From Camelimonas fluminis (GTDB lineage: Bacteria; Pseudomonadota; Alphaproteobacteria; Rhizobiales; Beijerinckiaceae), in contig NZ_BNCG01000007.1 in NCBI RefSeq assembly GCF_014656355.1, forward strand, positions 131,504 to 177,738: DNA of 46,235 nucleotides, given 5' to 3'. Below the pieces are notes generated by a model. It ran no database searches. It was not told the origin of the DNA and saw only the letters and a list, made by a program, of their open reading frames with translations. A program made the translations under genes and the position numbers. Within the stretch, counting starts at the first letter, position 1. Each line of letters starts with the position of its first letter. Below, one piece after another: positions 1 through 8,184 of this stretch.

Positions 1-1
1 C

Positions 2-3000
2 AACAACGACACCGCCCTGCTCAACGGCTCCGGCGCGTCCATCACCACTTCCGCCCTCGGCGTCGGCATGGCCACCTATGTGGACGGTACGCAGAACAAC
101 ACCACCGTTCTGAATGGCGGCACGGTTGATGCGGGCCTCGTCGGCCTCGTCGCTTACGTAAACGGCGACGCCAACAACACCGCTGTCGGCAACAACGGCG
201 AGATCAAAGCGGTCGGCCTCGGCGCCGGCGCTTATGTGGACGGCAGCAACAACAATCTGTTCGTCGGCAACGGTCCGGACGGCAAGATCAATGCTGGCCT
301 GATCGGCATGGGCGCCTATGTCAGCGGAGACAGCAACCGCATCGCCATGATCAATGCGCAGGGCGGCGTCATCAACGCTGATCCGCTTGGCGTCGGCATG
401 GTCACCTACGTTAGCGGCGACCAGAACCGCGCCTTTGTTGGCAATGACGGAACGGTCGACGCCGGGGTTCTGGGTGTCGCCGGCTTCACGGAAGGCAACC
501 GCAACCGCCTGACCGTCAGCAATGGTCCAGACGGCAGCATCGAGGCGCTCGGCATTGGCCTCGCCGGCGGCGTCAATGGCGATCGCAATCGCCTCGTGGT
601 CAACAATGACGGCGGCATCGACGTCATCGGCGCCGGCGCTGTGGCTTATGTCAACGGCAACCGCAACCGCGCTGACATCAGCAACAGCGGCCACATTGAC
701 GCTGGCCTTGCAGGCTTTGCAGCTTATGTGAATGGCGATCGCAACCGGCTGGAGGCCACCAACGAAGCCAATGGCAAGATCCACACGGTCGGCGCTGGCA
801 TGGCCGCCTACATTGATGGCGACCGCAACCGCGCTTCGATCAGCAACGCCGGCGAGATCAGGGCCGGCCTGCTTGGCGCCGGCGGCTTCGCTGAAGGCAA
901 CAGCAACCGCCTGAACGTTGGCAATACCGGAACCATTGACGCGGTTGGCGTAGGTCTTGCCGGCGGCGTCAATGGCGACGACAACCGCCTGCGCGTTCGC
1001 AACAACAACGCCATCAAGGCCGCCGGCGTCGGCGCCGCGACCTACGTCGACGGCAACGGCAACAACGCCCGCGTCGACAACAACGGTCACATTGACGCCG
1101 GCCTGGTTGGCGTCGCTGCTTATGTGAACGGCGACGGCAACCGTCTCGTCGCGACCAATGACGGCGCGATCAACGCCCTCCTCGGCGCCGGCATGGCCGC
1201 TTACGCGGATGGCGACGGCAATCGCATCGCGCTCACCAACGATGGCCTCGTGAACGCGGGCCTCGCCGGTATGGCCGCCTATGTGAACGGCGACCAGAAC
1301 CGCGCCTTCATCGGCAATGATGGAACGGTGAACGCCGGAATCCTGGGCGTTGGCGGCTTCGCCGAGGGCAACCAGAACCGGCTGATCGTTGACAATGACA
1401 GCGCGGTGAACGCCATCGGCGTCAGCATCGCCGGCGGCGTCAATGGCAGCGCCAATCTGCTTGACGTCCGCAATACCGGCCATGTCACGGCTGGCGTGCT
1501 CGGCGCGGGCGCATATGTGGATGGCGCCAGCAACGAAGCCCTCGTGATGAATGAGCAGGCGATCACCACATCGCCGCTCGGCGTTGGCATGGCCGCTTAC
1601 GTCAACGGAACGCAGAACCGCACCGCCGTGATCAACCATGGCGGCGTGGATGCGGGCCTCGCCGGCCAGGTCGCCTATGTCAAGGGCGACAGCAACGATA
1701 CGGCCGTGGTCAATTATGGCTCCGTCACATCGCTTGCCTTGGGCGCCGGCGCTTACGTGGACGGCGACAACAACAGCCTGTTCGTGGGCAACAGCCCAAC
1801 CGGTTATATCGGAACCGGCCTGGTCGGCCTCGGCGCCTACGTGGGCGGCAACGGCAACCAGACGGAAATCCGCAACGCCGGCCACATTGACGCCGGCGTC
1901 GCCGGCGCCGCGGCTTATCTCACCGGCGATAACAACTGGCTCAACGCCGTCAACGAAGCCGGCGGCCAGATCCATACGGTTGGCGCCGGCATGGCGGCCT
2001 ATGTGGACGGCGCGGGCAACCGCTCAGCCGTCATCAACGACGGCGATGTCGTCGCAGGCCTCGCTGGCGTGGCGACCTACGTGAGCGGCGACCAGAATCG
2101 CGCGTTCGTCGGCAATAATGGCGCCATCGACGCCGGCATCGTCGGCGCTGCGGGCTTCGCCGGGGGCAACCAGAACCGCCTGACCATCGATAACGATGGT
2201 TCGATCAAGGCTGTGGGCGCTGGCCTCACCGGCGGCGTCAATGGCGACGGCAACCGCCTGCGCATCCGCAACGAAAACACCGTCACCGCCGGCGGCGTTG
2301 GCGCGGCGGCCTATGTGGACGGCGCCGGCAACGACGCGAAGATCAGCAATAGCGGCCAGATGGACGCTCTCGTTGGCGCGGCGGCCCATGTGAATGGCAA
2401 TGGCAACCAGGTCGCGATGGAGAATACCGGCGCGGTCAACGCCAGTATCTTCGGCCTGACCACCGTGGCCAACGGCGCTGGCAACGCGCTCAGCTTCGAC
2501 AACAGCGGCCGGATCGTCACCGACGCCGTGGGCATCGGCGCGTTTGCCAATGGCGCGTCCAACCAGATCGCCATCAACACGTCCGGGACGATCACCTCGA
2601 ACGGTGCCGGCGTGCTCGCCGCGACGGCTGGCGACAACGCCATCACCGGCGTCACCGCCAGCGGCGCCATCAACGCCCGCTATCTCGGCGTCGGCGCCTT
2701 CATCGCCGGAGACAACGGCGCTGTCAGCGTCACGGGCAACGGCCAGATCACCGCGCTGGAAGGCGTGGGCGTCGCTGCCGCCACCACGGGCGCCGGCGGC
2801 AACGTCAACGTCGCCATCGGGGGGCAGGTCACCGCGGCGGACGCAGGCATTTTCGCCGCCAGCAGCGGCGGCGTGGTCGCCGCGTCCACCGGCGCCGGCA
2901 GCACCGTCACGTCGATCACCGCTTCGGGCATGGAAATCCGCGCCGGTAAAACGGCGGGCGTGCAGATTGGCGGCGCCCTGCGCGGCGCTGGCGGCGCCAA

Positions 3001-4783
3001 CACCCCTGTCATGAACGTCGACAGCGGCGCCGGCGCGGCGATCACCGTGGCCGCGGGCGGCTCGGTGGCCTCCAACCGCATGGCGTCTGACTTCATTGGC
3101 GCCGCCGGCGACCTGGCGATCAACATCACTGGCGCCAGCGCCAATCTGGGCAACGACGGCGTGATCATCGGCCGGGTCAACATGCCTGGCGGAACCAGCG
3201 TCTTTAACAACCGCAGCTCGAACAGCTGGTACGTTACTGGCGACAACAACTTCGGCGGCGGCGCCTCGACGCTGAACAATACCGGCCGCGTCGTCACCGC
3301 CTTCCAGGGCGGCGTCGCGGAAACCACCCGGTTCCAGCAACTCGCCACATTCAACAACGGCGATCCGACCGGCGCTGGCGCTGGCCTGGTCACCATGCAG
3401 GACGAGCGCCCCGGCGCCTCGCTCGGCGCCCGCGCCCAGCGCGATACGCTGCAAACCAGCGGCAACTACGCCGGCGTGGGCAATGGCCGCCTTGCGGTTG
3501 ACGCCTGGCTCGGCGGCTCCGGCACGACGTCCGACACACTTGTGGTGGGCGGCACGGTCAGCGGCGTGACCCGTCTGGTCGTGAACGACGTCAACACCGG
3601 CCCCGCCGGGTTCAACCCGCAGGGCGTCACGGTTGTCGTCGCCCAGGGCGGCGCCACCTCGGCGGAAGCCGTTGTCCTGGATCCGTCCAGCGCCAACGCC
3701 ATCCGCGCCGGTCGCAATGTCATCGACAAGGGGCTGTTCTTCTATGACGTCGCGCTGAAGCCTGGCGCCCAGGGCGGACAGGAGTTCGTGCTGGTCGGCG
3801 CGCCCGACAGCGAAGCCTACGAACTGCCGTCCCTCGTCTCCGCCGCGCAGAGCATCTGGCACGACACCACCGGCGTGTGGCTTGACCGTCAGGCAGACCT
3901 GCGCAACTTCCTTGCCAATCCTGGCAAGCCCGGCAACGTCACCCCTGGCGTCTGGGCAAAGGCTGTCGGCTCGTGGGAGAACCGTGACAGCAGCGCCTCC
4001 ATGGCTCTGCAGAACCGCTTCTACACCTACAACACCAGCTACAACCGCAACACGTTCGGTCTGCTGGGCGGCGTCGACTTTGGCCAGGAGAATGTGGCCC
4101 GGCCAGGCGACGCCCTGGTGTTCGGCCTGATGGGCGGCTACATCTCGTCGAACCTCGACTTCAAGACCTCGCCGACCAGCGCCAACTATCAGGGCGGCAC
4201 GGCCGGCGTGTACGCCACCTACCTCAACAGCGGGTTCTTCGTGGACGCGCTGGCCAAGGTGGACCTGCTGAACATGGACTACCGGGCGCCGTCGCTCGCG
4301 ACCATCCAGGGGCTGAACACGACCACGCTCGGCTTCACGGTTGACACTGGCTACCGCTTCAACCTGGGCGCCAACTACTTCGTCGAACCGGTGGCCACCC
4401 TTTCCTACGCCCGCACCACGATGGACCGCCTGCTGGCCCTGCCTGGGGCGGTGGCCAAGTTCGGCAACAACGACAGCCTGCGCGGCAGCCTTGGCGCCCG
4501 CGTTGGCGGCAATATGGTCCTGAATGACGCATATCGTCTGGAAGCGTCGTTGACCGGACGCGTCTGGAACGAGTTCCGTGGGGTCAACAAGGCGCTGATC
4601 CTGAGCGACGGCGTTCCGCTTGGCGTCGAGGACAATTTCCGCGGCGCCTTCGGCGAGATCGCCGGAACCGTCAACGTCTATGGCGCCAGCACCGGCTGGT
4701 CGGGCTTCGTCAGCGCGAGCTACAAGTTCAACCGCGACCTGTCCAACAGCTCCATCAAGGGCGGCGTCCGTTACCAGTGGTAA
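2..4783 (+). CDS. Autotransporter with tandem-repeat passenger (5' truncated by window)
   Basis: Type V secreted surface protein; its reading frame is already open at base 2, so the signal peptide and part of the passenger lie upstream. About 1593 residues are visible. Up to roughly base 2700 the passenger consists of tandem units of about 29-31 residues with the pattern AYVNGDxNRxxxxNxGxIxAG, typical of a right-handed beta-helix ladder. Larger blocks also recur: GDQNRAF units begin near 416, 1289 and 2087, so a super-repeat of about 266-291 residues is layered on the short one. From about 3943 (GVWAKAVGSWENRD) to the end lies a C-terminal beta-barrel domain of about 280 residues, ending in the aromatic signature VRYQW. 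I see no cysteine and very few lysines. Function (adhesion, aggregation) is inference from the family. The family call is firm; the ligand is unknown. Confidence 0.93.
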   Translation, partial: NNDTALLNGSGASITTSALGVGMATYVDGTQNNTTVLNGGTVDAGLVGLVAYVNGDANNTAVGNNGEIKAVGLGAGAYVDGSNNNLFVGNGPDGKINAGLIGMGAYVSGDSNRIAMINAQGGVINADPLGVGMVTYVSGDQNRAFVGNDGTVDAGVLGVAGFTEGNRNRLTVSNGPDGSIEALGIGLAGGVNGDRNRLVVNNDGGIDVIGAGAVAYVNGNRNRADISNSGHIDAGLAGFAAYVNGDRNRLEATNEANGKIHTVGAGMAAYIDGDRNRASISNAGEIRAGLLGAGGFAEGNSNRLNVGNTGTIDAVGVGLAGGVNGDDNRLRVRNNNAIKAAGVGAATYVDGNGNNARVDNNGHIDAGLVGVAAYVNGDGNRLVATNDGAINALLGAGMAAYADGDGNRIALTNDGLVNAGLAGMAAYVNGDQNRAFIGNDGTVNAGILGVGGFAEGNQNRLIVDNDSAVNAIGVSIAGGVNGSANLLDVRNTGHVTAGVLGAGAYVDGASNEALVMNEQAITTSPLGVGMAAYVNGTQNRTAVINHGGVDAGLAGQVAYVKGDSNDTAVVNYGSVTSLALGAGAYVDGDNNSLFVGNSPTGYIGTGLVGLGAYVGGNGNQTEIRNAGHIDAGVAGAAAYLTGDNNWLNAVNEAGGQIHTVGAGMAAYVDGAGNRSAVINDGDVVAGLAGVATYVSGDQNRAFVGNNGAIDAGIVGAAGFAGGNQNRLTIDNDGSIKAVGAGLTGGVNGDGNRLRIRNENTVTAGGVGAAAYVDGAGNDAKISNSGQMDALVGAAAHVNGNGNQVAMENTGAVNASIFGLTTVANGAGNALSFDNSGRIVTDAVGIGAFANGASNQIAINTSGTITSNGAGVLAATAGDNAITGVTASGAINARYLGVGAFIAGDNGAVSVTGNGQITALEGVGVAAATTGAGGNVNVAIGGQVTAADAGIFAASSGGVVAASTGAGSTVTSITASGMEIRAGKTAGVQIGGALRGAGGANTPVMNVDSGAGAAITVAAGGSVASNRMASDFIGAAGDLAINITGASANLGNDGVIIGRVNMPGGTSVFNNRSSNSWYVTGDNNFGGGASTLNNTGRVVTAFQGGVAETTRFQQLATFNNGDPTGAGAGLVTMQDERPGASLGARAQRDTLQTSGNYAGVGNGRLAVDAWLGGSGTTSDTLVVGGTVSGVTRLVVNDVNTGPAGFNPQGVTVVVAQGGATSAEAVVLDPSSANAIRAGRNVIDKGLFFYDVALKPGAQGGQEFVLVGAPDSEAYELPSLVSAAQSIWHDTTGVWLDRQADLRNFLANPGKPGNVTPGVWAKAVGSWENRDSSASMALQNRFYTYNTSYNRNTFGLLGGVDFGQENVARPGDALVFGLMGGYISSNLDFKTSPTSANYQGGTAGVYATYLNSGFFVDALAKVDLLNMDYRAPSLATIQGLNTTTLGFTVDTGYRFNLGANYFVEPVATLSYARTTMDRLLALPGAVAKFGNNDSLRGSLGARVGGNMVLNDAYRLEASLTGRVWNEFRGVNKALILSDGVPLGVEDNFRGAFGEIAGTVNVYGASTGWSGFVSASYKFNRDLSNSSIKGGVRYQW

Positions 4784-4800
4784 CCCCAACACGCGATCGG

Positions 4801-4890
4801 AGTGGATCCGGTGCACCAGATTTCACCGGATCCAGCCTCCCTGACAGACGCATTTTTCCGGAGAGGTCCCCGCTACCTTTCAGGAAGATG
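4801..4890 (+). repeat. Intergenic repeat, copy 1, with 11-bp inverted repeat
   Basis: Begins 18 bases after the autotransporter stop. It contains a perfect inverted repeat, TGGATCCGGTG (4803-4813) and CACCGGATCCA (4824-4834). A segment follows (4841-4890, CTGACAGACGCATTTTTCC then GAGAGG and GCTACC) that resembles segments after the stops at 20525 and 45969. The hairpin may also help terminate or protect the mRNA 3' end. Confidence 0.45.
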
Positions 4891-4902
4891 TCCAGGAAAC
4901 AG

Positions 4903-4931
4903 AAAGGGCCGCCCTTGGGGCGGCCCTTTTT
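4903..4931 (+). terminator. Strong bidirectional intrinsic terminator
   Basis: A perfect 12-bp stem, AAAGGGCCGCCC (4903-4914) and GGGCGGCCCTTT (4918-4929), closes a 3-base loop and runs into a T tract. It lies between the convergent autotransporter (+) and RNA helicase (-) genes, and both strands carry T-rich 3' sides, so it can serve both transcripts. Confidence 0.85.
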
Positions 4932-5054
4932 CTTGCAGTTTTCAGATCGGGCCTGTCGGAGGCTGGGCGGCGGCGACGCCCAGTCCCTGAAGTCCGCGCC
5001 CTACTGTCGGTTGGCGCCAGGCATGGTGGTCCGGAAAATGCACAACAAAAGGCG

Positions 5055-6926
5055 TCAGGAACGGCCTGGCCGTTTTCCTTTCGGCTTGTCGCCGGCGCCA
5101 GCCGGGCGCGGCCCTTTGGGCGGCCTGCCGCTCTTCCCCTGTCCCGACGGCCCGGCGTCGCGTGATTTCCACGGCGTGGCCTTGCCGCGATCCGCCGTCC
5201 CCTCCGGAGCTCTCTCCTGGGTCGACTCGTCCCGAAACTTCTTGCCCTTGAACGGCTTTTCGTAAGGCGCACGATCATGACGCGGCTTGCCGCGAGGCGC
5301 CCCGCGCCCGGGACGCGCCGGCCCACCCGCCGGGGGACCACCCGGCAATGGCTCGATCATCACGTCCTCGCCATCCATTTTGCGCGAAATCTTGGCAAAA
5401 CGGGCCGCAACGGCAGGGCTGACCTCAAACGCCGTTTCCTCATCGAAAATGCGAATGACGCCAATATCCTTGCGCGTCGCGTTTCCGCGCCGACAGATCA
5501 GCGGCAGCAGCCATTTCGGATCAGCGTTCTGGCGTCGGCCGACATTGAGCCGGAACCAGACCCCGCCACCTGAAGCGCCGCCAAAATCCCGGTCGGCGGA
5601 ACGATCACGCGCGGCGCGCGATTCGCCCGGATCGGACACCTCTTCCGGGGCCGGCAGACCCGAGCGGTAGAGACGCGCCAGCGCGCCAGCCAGATGCTCC
5701 GCCGGATAGGTCGCAAGCAACGCAAGGCCGGCGCTGGCGTCTTCCTCACCCGGTTCTTCGGTGATCAGCGCATCGCGCAACATACGCTCGTGATCGAGCT
5801 TGCGGATATCTTCCGCGGTTGGCGCCCCCGACCATGTCGGGGTGACGCCGAGACTGCGCATCAGGTCATCGGTGCGGCGGCGCCGGAACGGCGGAACCAG
5901 CAGCACGCTCACGCCCTTGCGGCCGGCGCGGCCGGTGCGGCCGCTGCGATGCTGCAAGGTTTCGGCGTCGGTCGGCAAATCGGCGTGGATGACCAGACCC
6001 AGATTTGGCAGGTCAATGCCCCGCGCCGCCACGTCGGTGGCGACGCACACCCGCGCCCGCCCATCCCGCAGCGCCTGCAGGGCGTGGTTGCGCTCCTTCT
6101 GGGTCAGTTCGCCGGACAGGGCCACAGCCGAGAACTGCCGCTCCTGGAGCATGGCGTGCAAGCGGCGCACCACCTCGCGCGTATTGCAGAACACGATGGC
6201 GGTCGGCGTATCATAATAGCGCAACACATTGACCACGGCATGCTCGACCTCCGTCGGCGCGATGCGCATGGTGCGATATTCGATGTCGGCGTGTCCGCCT
6301 TCCGCGCCCGCTACCTCGATGCGCAGGGCGTCGCGCTGGTAGCGTTTGGCCAGCGCGGCGATGCCGCGCGGCATGGTGGCGGAAAACAGCAGGCTGCGCC
6401 GCTCCGGCGGCGTCGCGTCGAGAATGAACTCGAGATCCTCGCGGAAACCAAGGTCGAGCATCTCGTCGGCTTCATCGAGCACGGCCACGCGCAACGCTGA
6501 AAGATCGAGGCGGCCGCGCTCAAGGTGATCGCGCAACCGCCCGGGCGTGCCGACGACGATATGGGCGCCCTGGTCAAGCTGGCGCTGCTCCTGACGCGGA
6601 TCCATGCCGCCGACGCAGGAAACGATGCGGGCGCCGGTGGCGGCGTAGAGCCACATGAACTCCCGCTGGACCTGCAGCGCGAGTTCACGCGTGGGGGCGA
6701 CCACAAGGGCCTGCGGCGCCGTGGCGTGGCCGAAGCGTTCTTCAGAGCCCAACAGGGTTTCGGCCATGGCGAGGCCGTAGGCGACGGTCTTGCCAGAGCC
6801 CGTCTGGGCCGACACCAGCAGATCACGGCCAGACGCCTCGGGCGCCAGCACGGCGAGCTGTACCGGCGTTGGGTTATTGTACTCCCGCTCCGCCAGGGCA
6901 TGGGCAAGAGCCGGATTTGTGGTCAT
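5055..6926 (-). CDS. DEAD-box ATP-dependent RNA helicase (DeaD/CsdA-like)
   Basis: Cytoplasmic RNA helicase that unwinds short duplexes during ribosome assembly or mRNA turnover. All core motifs are visible in order: AQTGSGKT (motif I), PTRELALQ (Ia), TPGRL (Ib), DEADEM (II), SAT (III), ATDVAARGID (V) and HRSGRTGRAGR (VI). After the two RecA-like domains there is a C-terminal RNA-binding module of the DbpA/CsdA type (VWFRLNVGRRQNADP...GVIRIFDEE) and a long tail rich in Arg, Gly, Lys and Pro, typical of DeaD relatives. I chose the ATG at 6926 (MTTNPALAHAL); a TTG at 6974 would add 16 residues, and neither has a strong ribosome binding site. The gene is transcribed toward the autotransporter and shares its terminator. 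It has its own upstream gap, so it is probably monocistronic. Confidence 0.93.
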   Translation of the reverse strand: MTTNPALAHALAEREYNNPTPVQLAVLAPEASGRDLLVSAQTGSGKTVAYGLAMAETLLGSEERFGHATAPQALVVAPTRELALQVQREFMWLYAATGARIVSCVGGMDPRQEQRQLDQGAHIVVGTPGRLRDHLERGRLDLSALRVAVLDEADEMLDLGFREDLEFILDATPPERRSLLFSATMPRGIAALAKRYQRDALRIEVAGAEGGHADIEYRTMRIAPTEVEHAVVNVLRYYDTPTAIVFCNTREVVRRLHAMLQERQFSAVALSGELTQKERNHALQALRDGRARVCVATDVAARGIDLPNLGLVIHADLPTDAETLQHRSGRTGRAGRKGVSVLLVPPFRRRRTDDLMRSLGVTPTWSGAPTAEDIRKLDHERMLRDALITEEPGEEDASAGLALLATYPAEHLAGALARLYRSGLPAPEEVSDPGESRAARDRSADRDFGGASGGGVWFRLNVGRRQNADPKWLLPLICRRGNATRKDIGVIRIFDEETAFEVSPAVAARFAKISRKMDGEDVMIEPLPGGPPAGGPARPGRGAPRGKPRHDRAPYEKPFKGKKFRDESTQERAPEGTADRGKATPWKSRDAGPSGQGKSGRPPKGPRPAGAGDKPKGKRPGRS

Positions 6927-6974
6927 GAAGGGCACGGCTGGTTCCGCCTGTCTCGCGTTGTCGTCCGGCGTCAA

Positions 6975-7267
6975 AGGGGAGCCATCGGAAAATTTCTGGA
7001 ACGCCTTATTAGTCGGATGAACGCGACGACGCCACAGTCACATGGCGCGTTTTTACAGCGCATATCGACGCTTCCGTGATTGCAGGGAAAAACATCAGCC
7101 CGCCATGGCGATGTGCAGCCGCTCTGAACAGGTCGGCCCGCGCCGTGCAATCCGGCGGAGGCGCTCGCGTGGGACAGGACGCCTGGAAATGGTCAGGCAG
7201 CGGAGACGGCCGGGTTTGCAAGGCTCAGATGCATGTCTTTGAAGACGCGCCGCCCGGCGTCTGGCGT
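6975..7267. other. Intergenic region upstream of the helicase
   Basis: A gap of about 330 bases separates the helicase from phaZ; both are on the minus strand, so the helicase promoter should lie here. I see no convincing -35/-10 pair, RNA gene or conserved coding frame. The short open frames in it have no family resemblance. Confidence 0.4.
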
Positions 7268-7298
7268 GGAAGCCGGTGGAGAAACTCCGCCGGCTTCC
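7268..7298 (-). terminator. Hairpin after phaZ, candidate terminator
   Basis: Long nearly perfect stem: GGAAGCCGG (7268-7276) pairs with CCGGCTTCC (7290-7298), and GGAG/CTCC continue the stem inside around a three-base loop with one mismatch between. It starts 8 bases downstream of the phaZ stop on the minus strand. There is no clear T tract, so it may be an mRNA-stabilising hairpin rather than a classic terminator. Confidence 0.5.
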
Positions 7299-7305
7299 AT
7301 GGGTC

Positions 7306-8169
7306 TCAGTCCGCCGCCTCCAGAAACGCCTCGATTTCAGCGGCGCATCTTGTTGCCTGCGAGAACAGGAAGAGATGACCGTCCTCAAGCACGGTCAATT
7401 TGCAGTCCGGAATCAGTCGCGCCATCACGCGGGCATTGATCACAGGCACGATCGGGTCATCATCTCCAGCCAGGATCAACGTCGGCGCACGCACCAACGG
7501 CAAAAATGGCAGACTGTTCCAGCCGGTCAGGGCAAGCTGCTGAAACAGGTAGCCGCGCCGCCCGGGAGCCCGCGACAGCGTATTGAACTCTTCAAACAAC
7601 TCCGGTGAAGTTCGCGCCAAACCGCCATACAGCGCGCCAAAGTTTTCCTTCAGATACGACGGATCATTGAACCGCCGGGGCGTCGCCATTTTGAGCAGAA
7701 CGCGGGGATCGCCGGGAATCATCAGGGCGCCGGGCGTCGTCGCCGCCAGTATGACGCGGCGGCAGCGGGAGCCCATCTGGACAGCAAACTGCTGGGCCAG
7801 CGCGCCGCCCCATGAAACCCCCATGACGTCAACGCGGTCATGCCCCAGCCTGTCGAGCAGGCGCCCGGTCATGCGCGCCAGCATCCATAGCCGGTAGGGC
7901 CAGCGGGGCGCGGGAGAATCCCCCGCGCCGGGGATATCGAAAATGATCACCTTCCGCGCCGGATCCAGGCAGTCAACAAACGGAGTCAGCAGTTCAAGCC
8001 GCGAGCCGATGCCATTGAAAATCAGCAACGGCGTCCGCCCCTCACGACCCGGCCATATGGCCACGCGCAACTCCTGGCCGTCGATCCGGTGGCGACTGAT
8101 CTCCGGCTGGCGCACGGCTCCCATAGCCGCGCCAGCCTGCTCTTTGCGTGTATTCAAACCAGCTCTCAT
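7306..8169 (-). CDS. phaZ: Intracellular poly(3-hydroxyalkanoate) depolymerase (PhaZ-type alpha/beta hydrolase)
   Basis: Predicted to hydrolyse stored medium-chain PHA granules in the cytoplasm. At 287 residues it matches the length of pseudomonad PhaZ and shows its characteristic segments: PLLIFNGIGSRLELL near 47-61, FDIPGAGDS near 77-85, a nucleophile elbow GVSWGGA with Ser119, the acid segment LAGDDDP (about 233-239) and the catalytic His265 in EDGHLF. It follows phaC by 15 bases on the same strand, consistent with one transcript and with the phaC-phaZ order of pseudomonad mcl-PHA loci. Start: ATG at 8169; an in-frame ATG at 8124 is a possible alternative. Family assignment comes from recalled conserved motifs and context; substrate chain length is inference. 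Confidence 0.85.
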   Translation of the reverse strand: MRAGLNTRKEQAGAAMGAVRQPEISRHRIDGQELRVAIWPGREGRTPLLIFNGIGSRLELLTPFVDCLDPARKVIIFDIPGAGDSPAPRWPYRLWMLARMTGRLLDRLGHDRVDVMGVSWGGALAQQFAVQMGSRCRRVILAATTPGALMIPGDPRVLLKMATPRRFNDPSYLKENFGALYGGLARTSPELFEEFNTLSRAPGRRGYLFQQLALTGWNSLPFLPLVRAPTLILAGDDDPIVPVINARVMARLIPDCKLTVLEDGHLFLFSQATRCAAEIEAFLEAAD

Positions 8170-8184
8170 GATGTCTTCATCCGG

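Noticed and set aside
2-2700. Possible CRISPR-like or satellite array from regular DNA repeats
   Set aside because: Repeats are in-frame, degenerate and without unique spacers; they encode beta-helix units of the autotransporter.
2024-4816. A 930-codon open frame antisense to the autotransporter gene
   Set aside because: It mirrors the repetitive GC-rich coding strand; its translation is Ala/Val/Asp/Gly-rich with no domain, signal or ribosome binding site. Codon structure of the real gene explains it.
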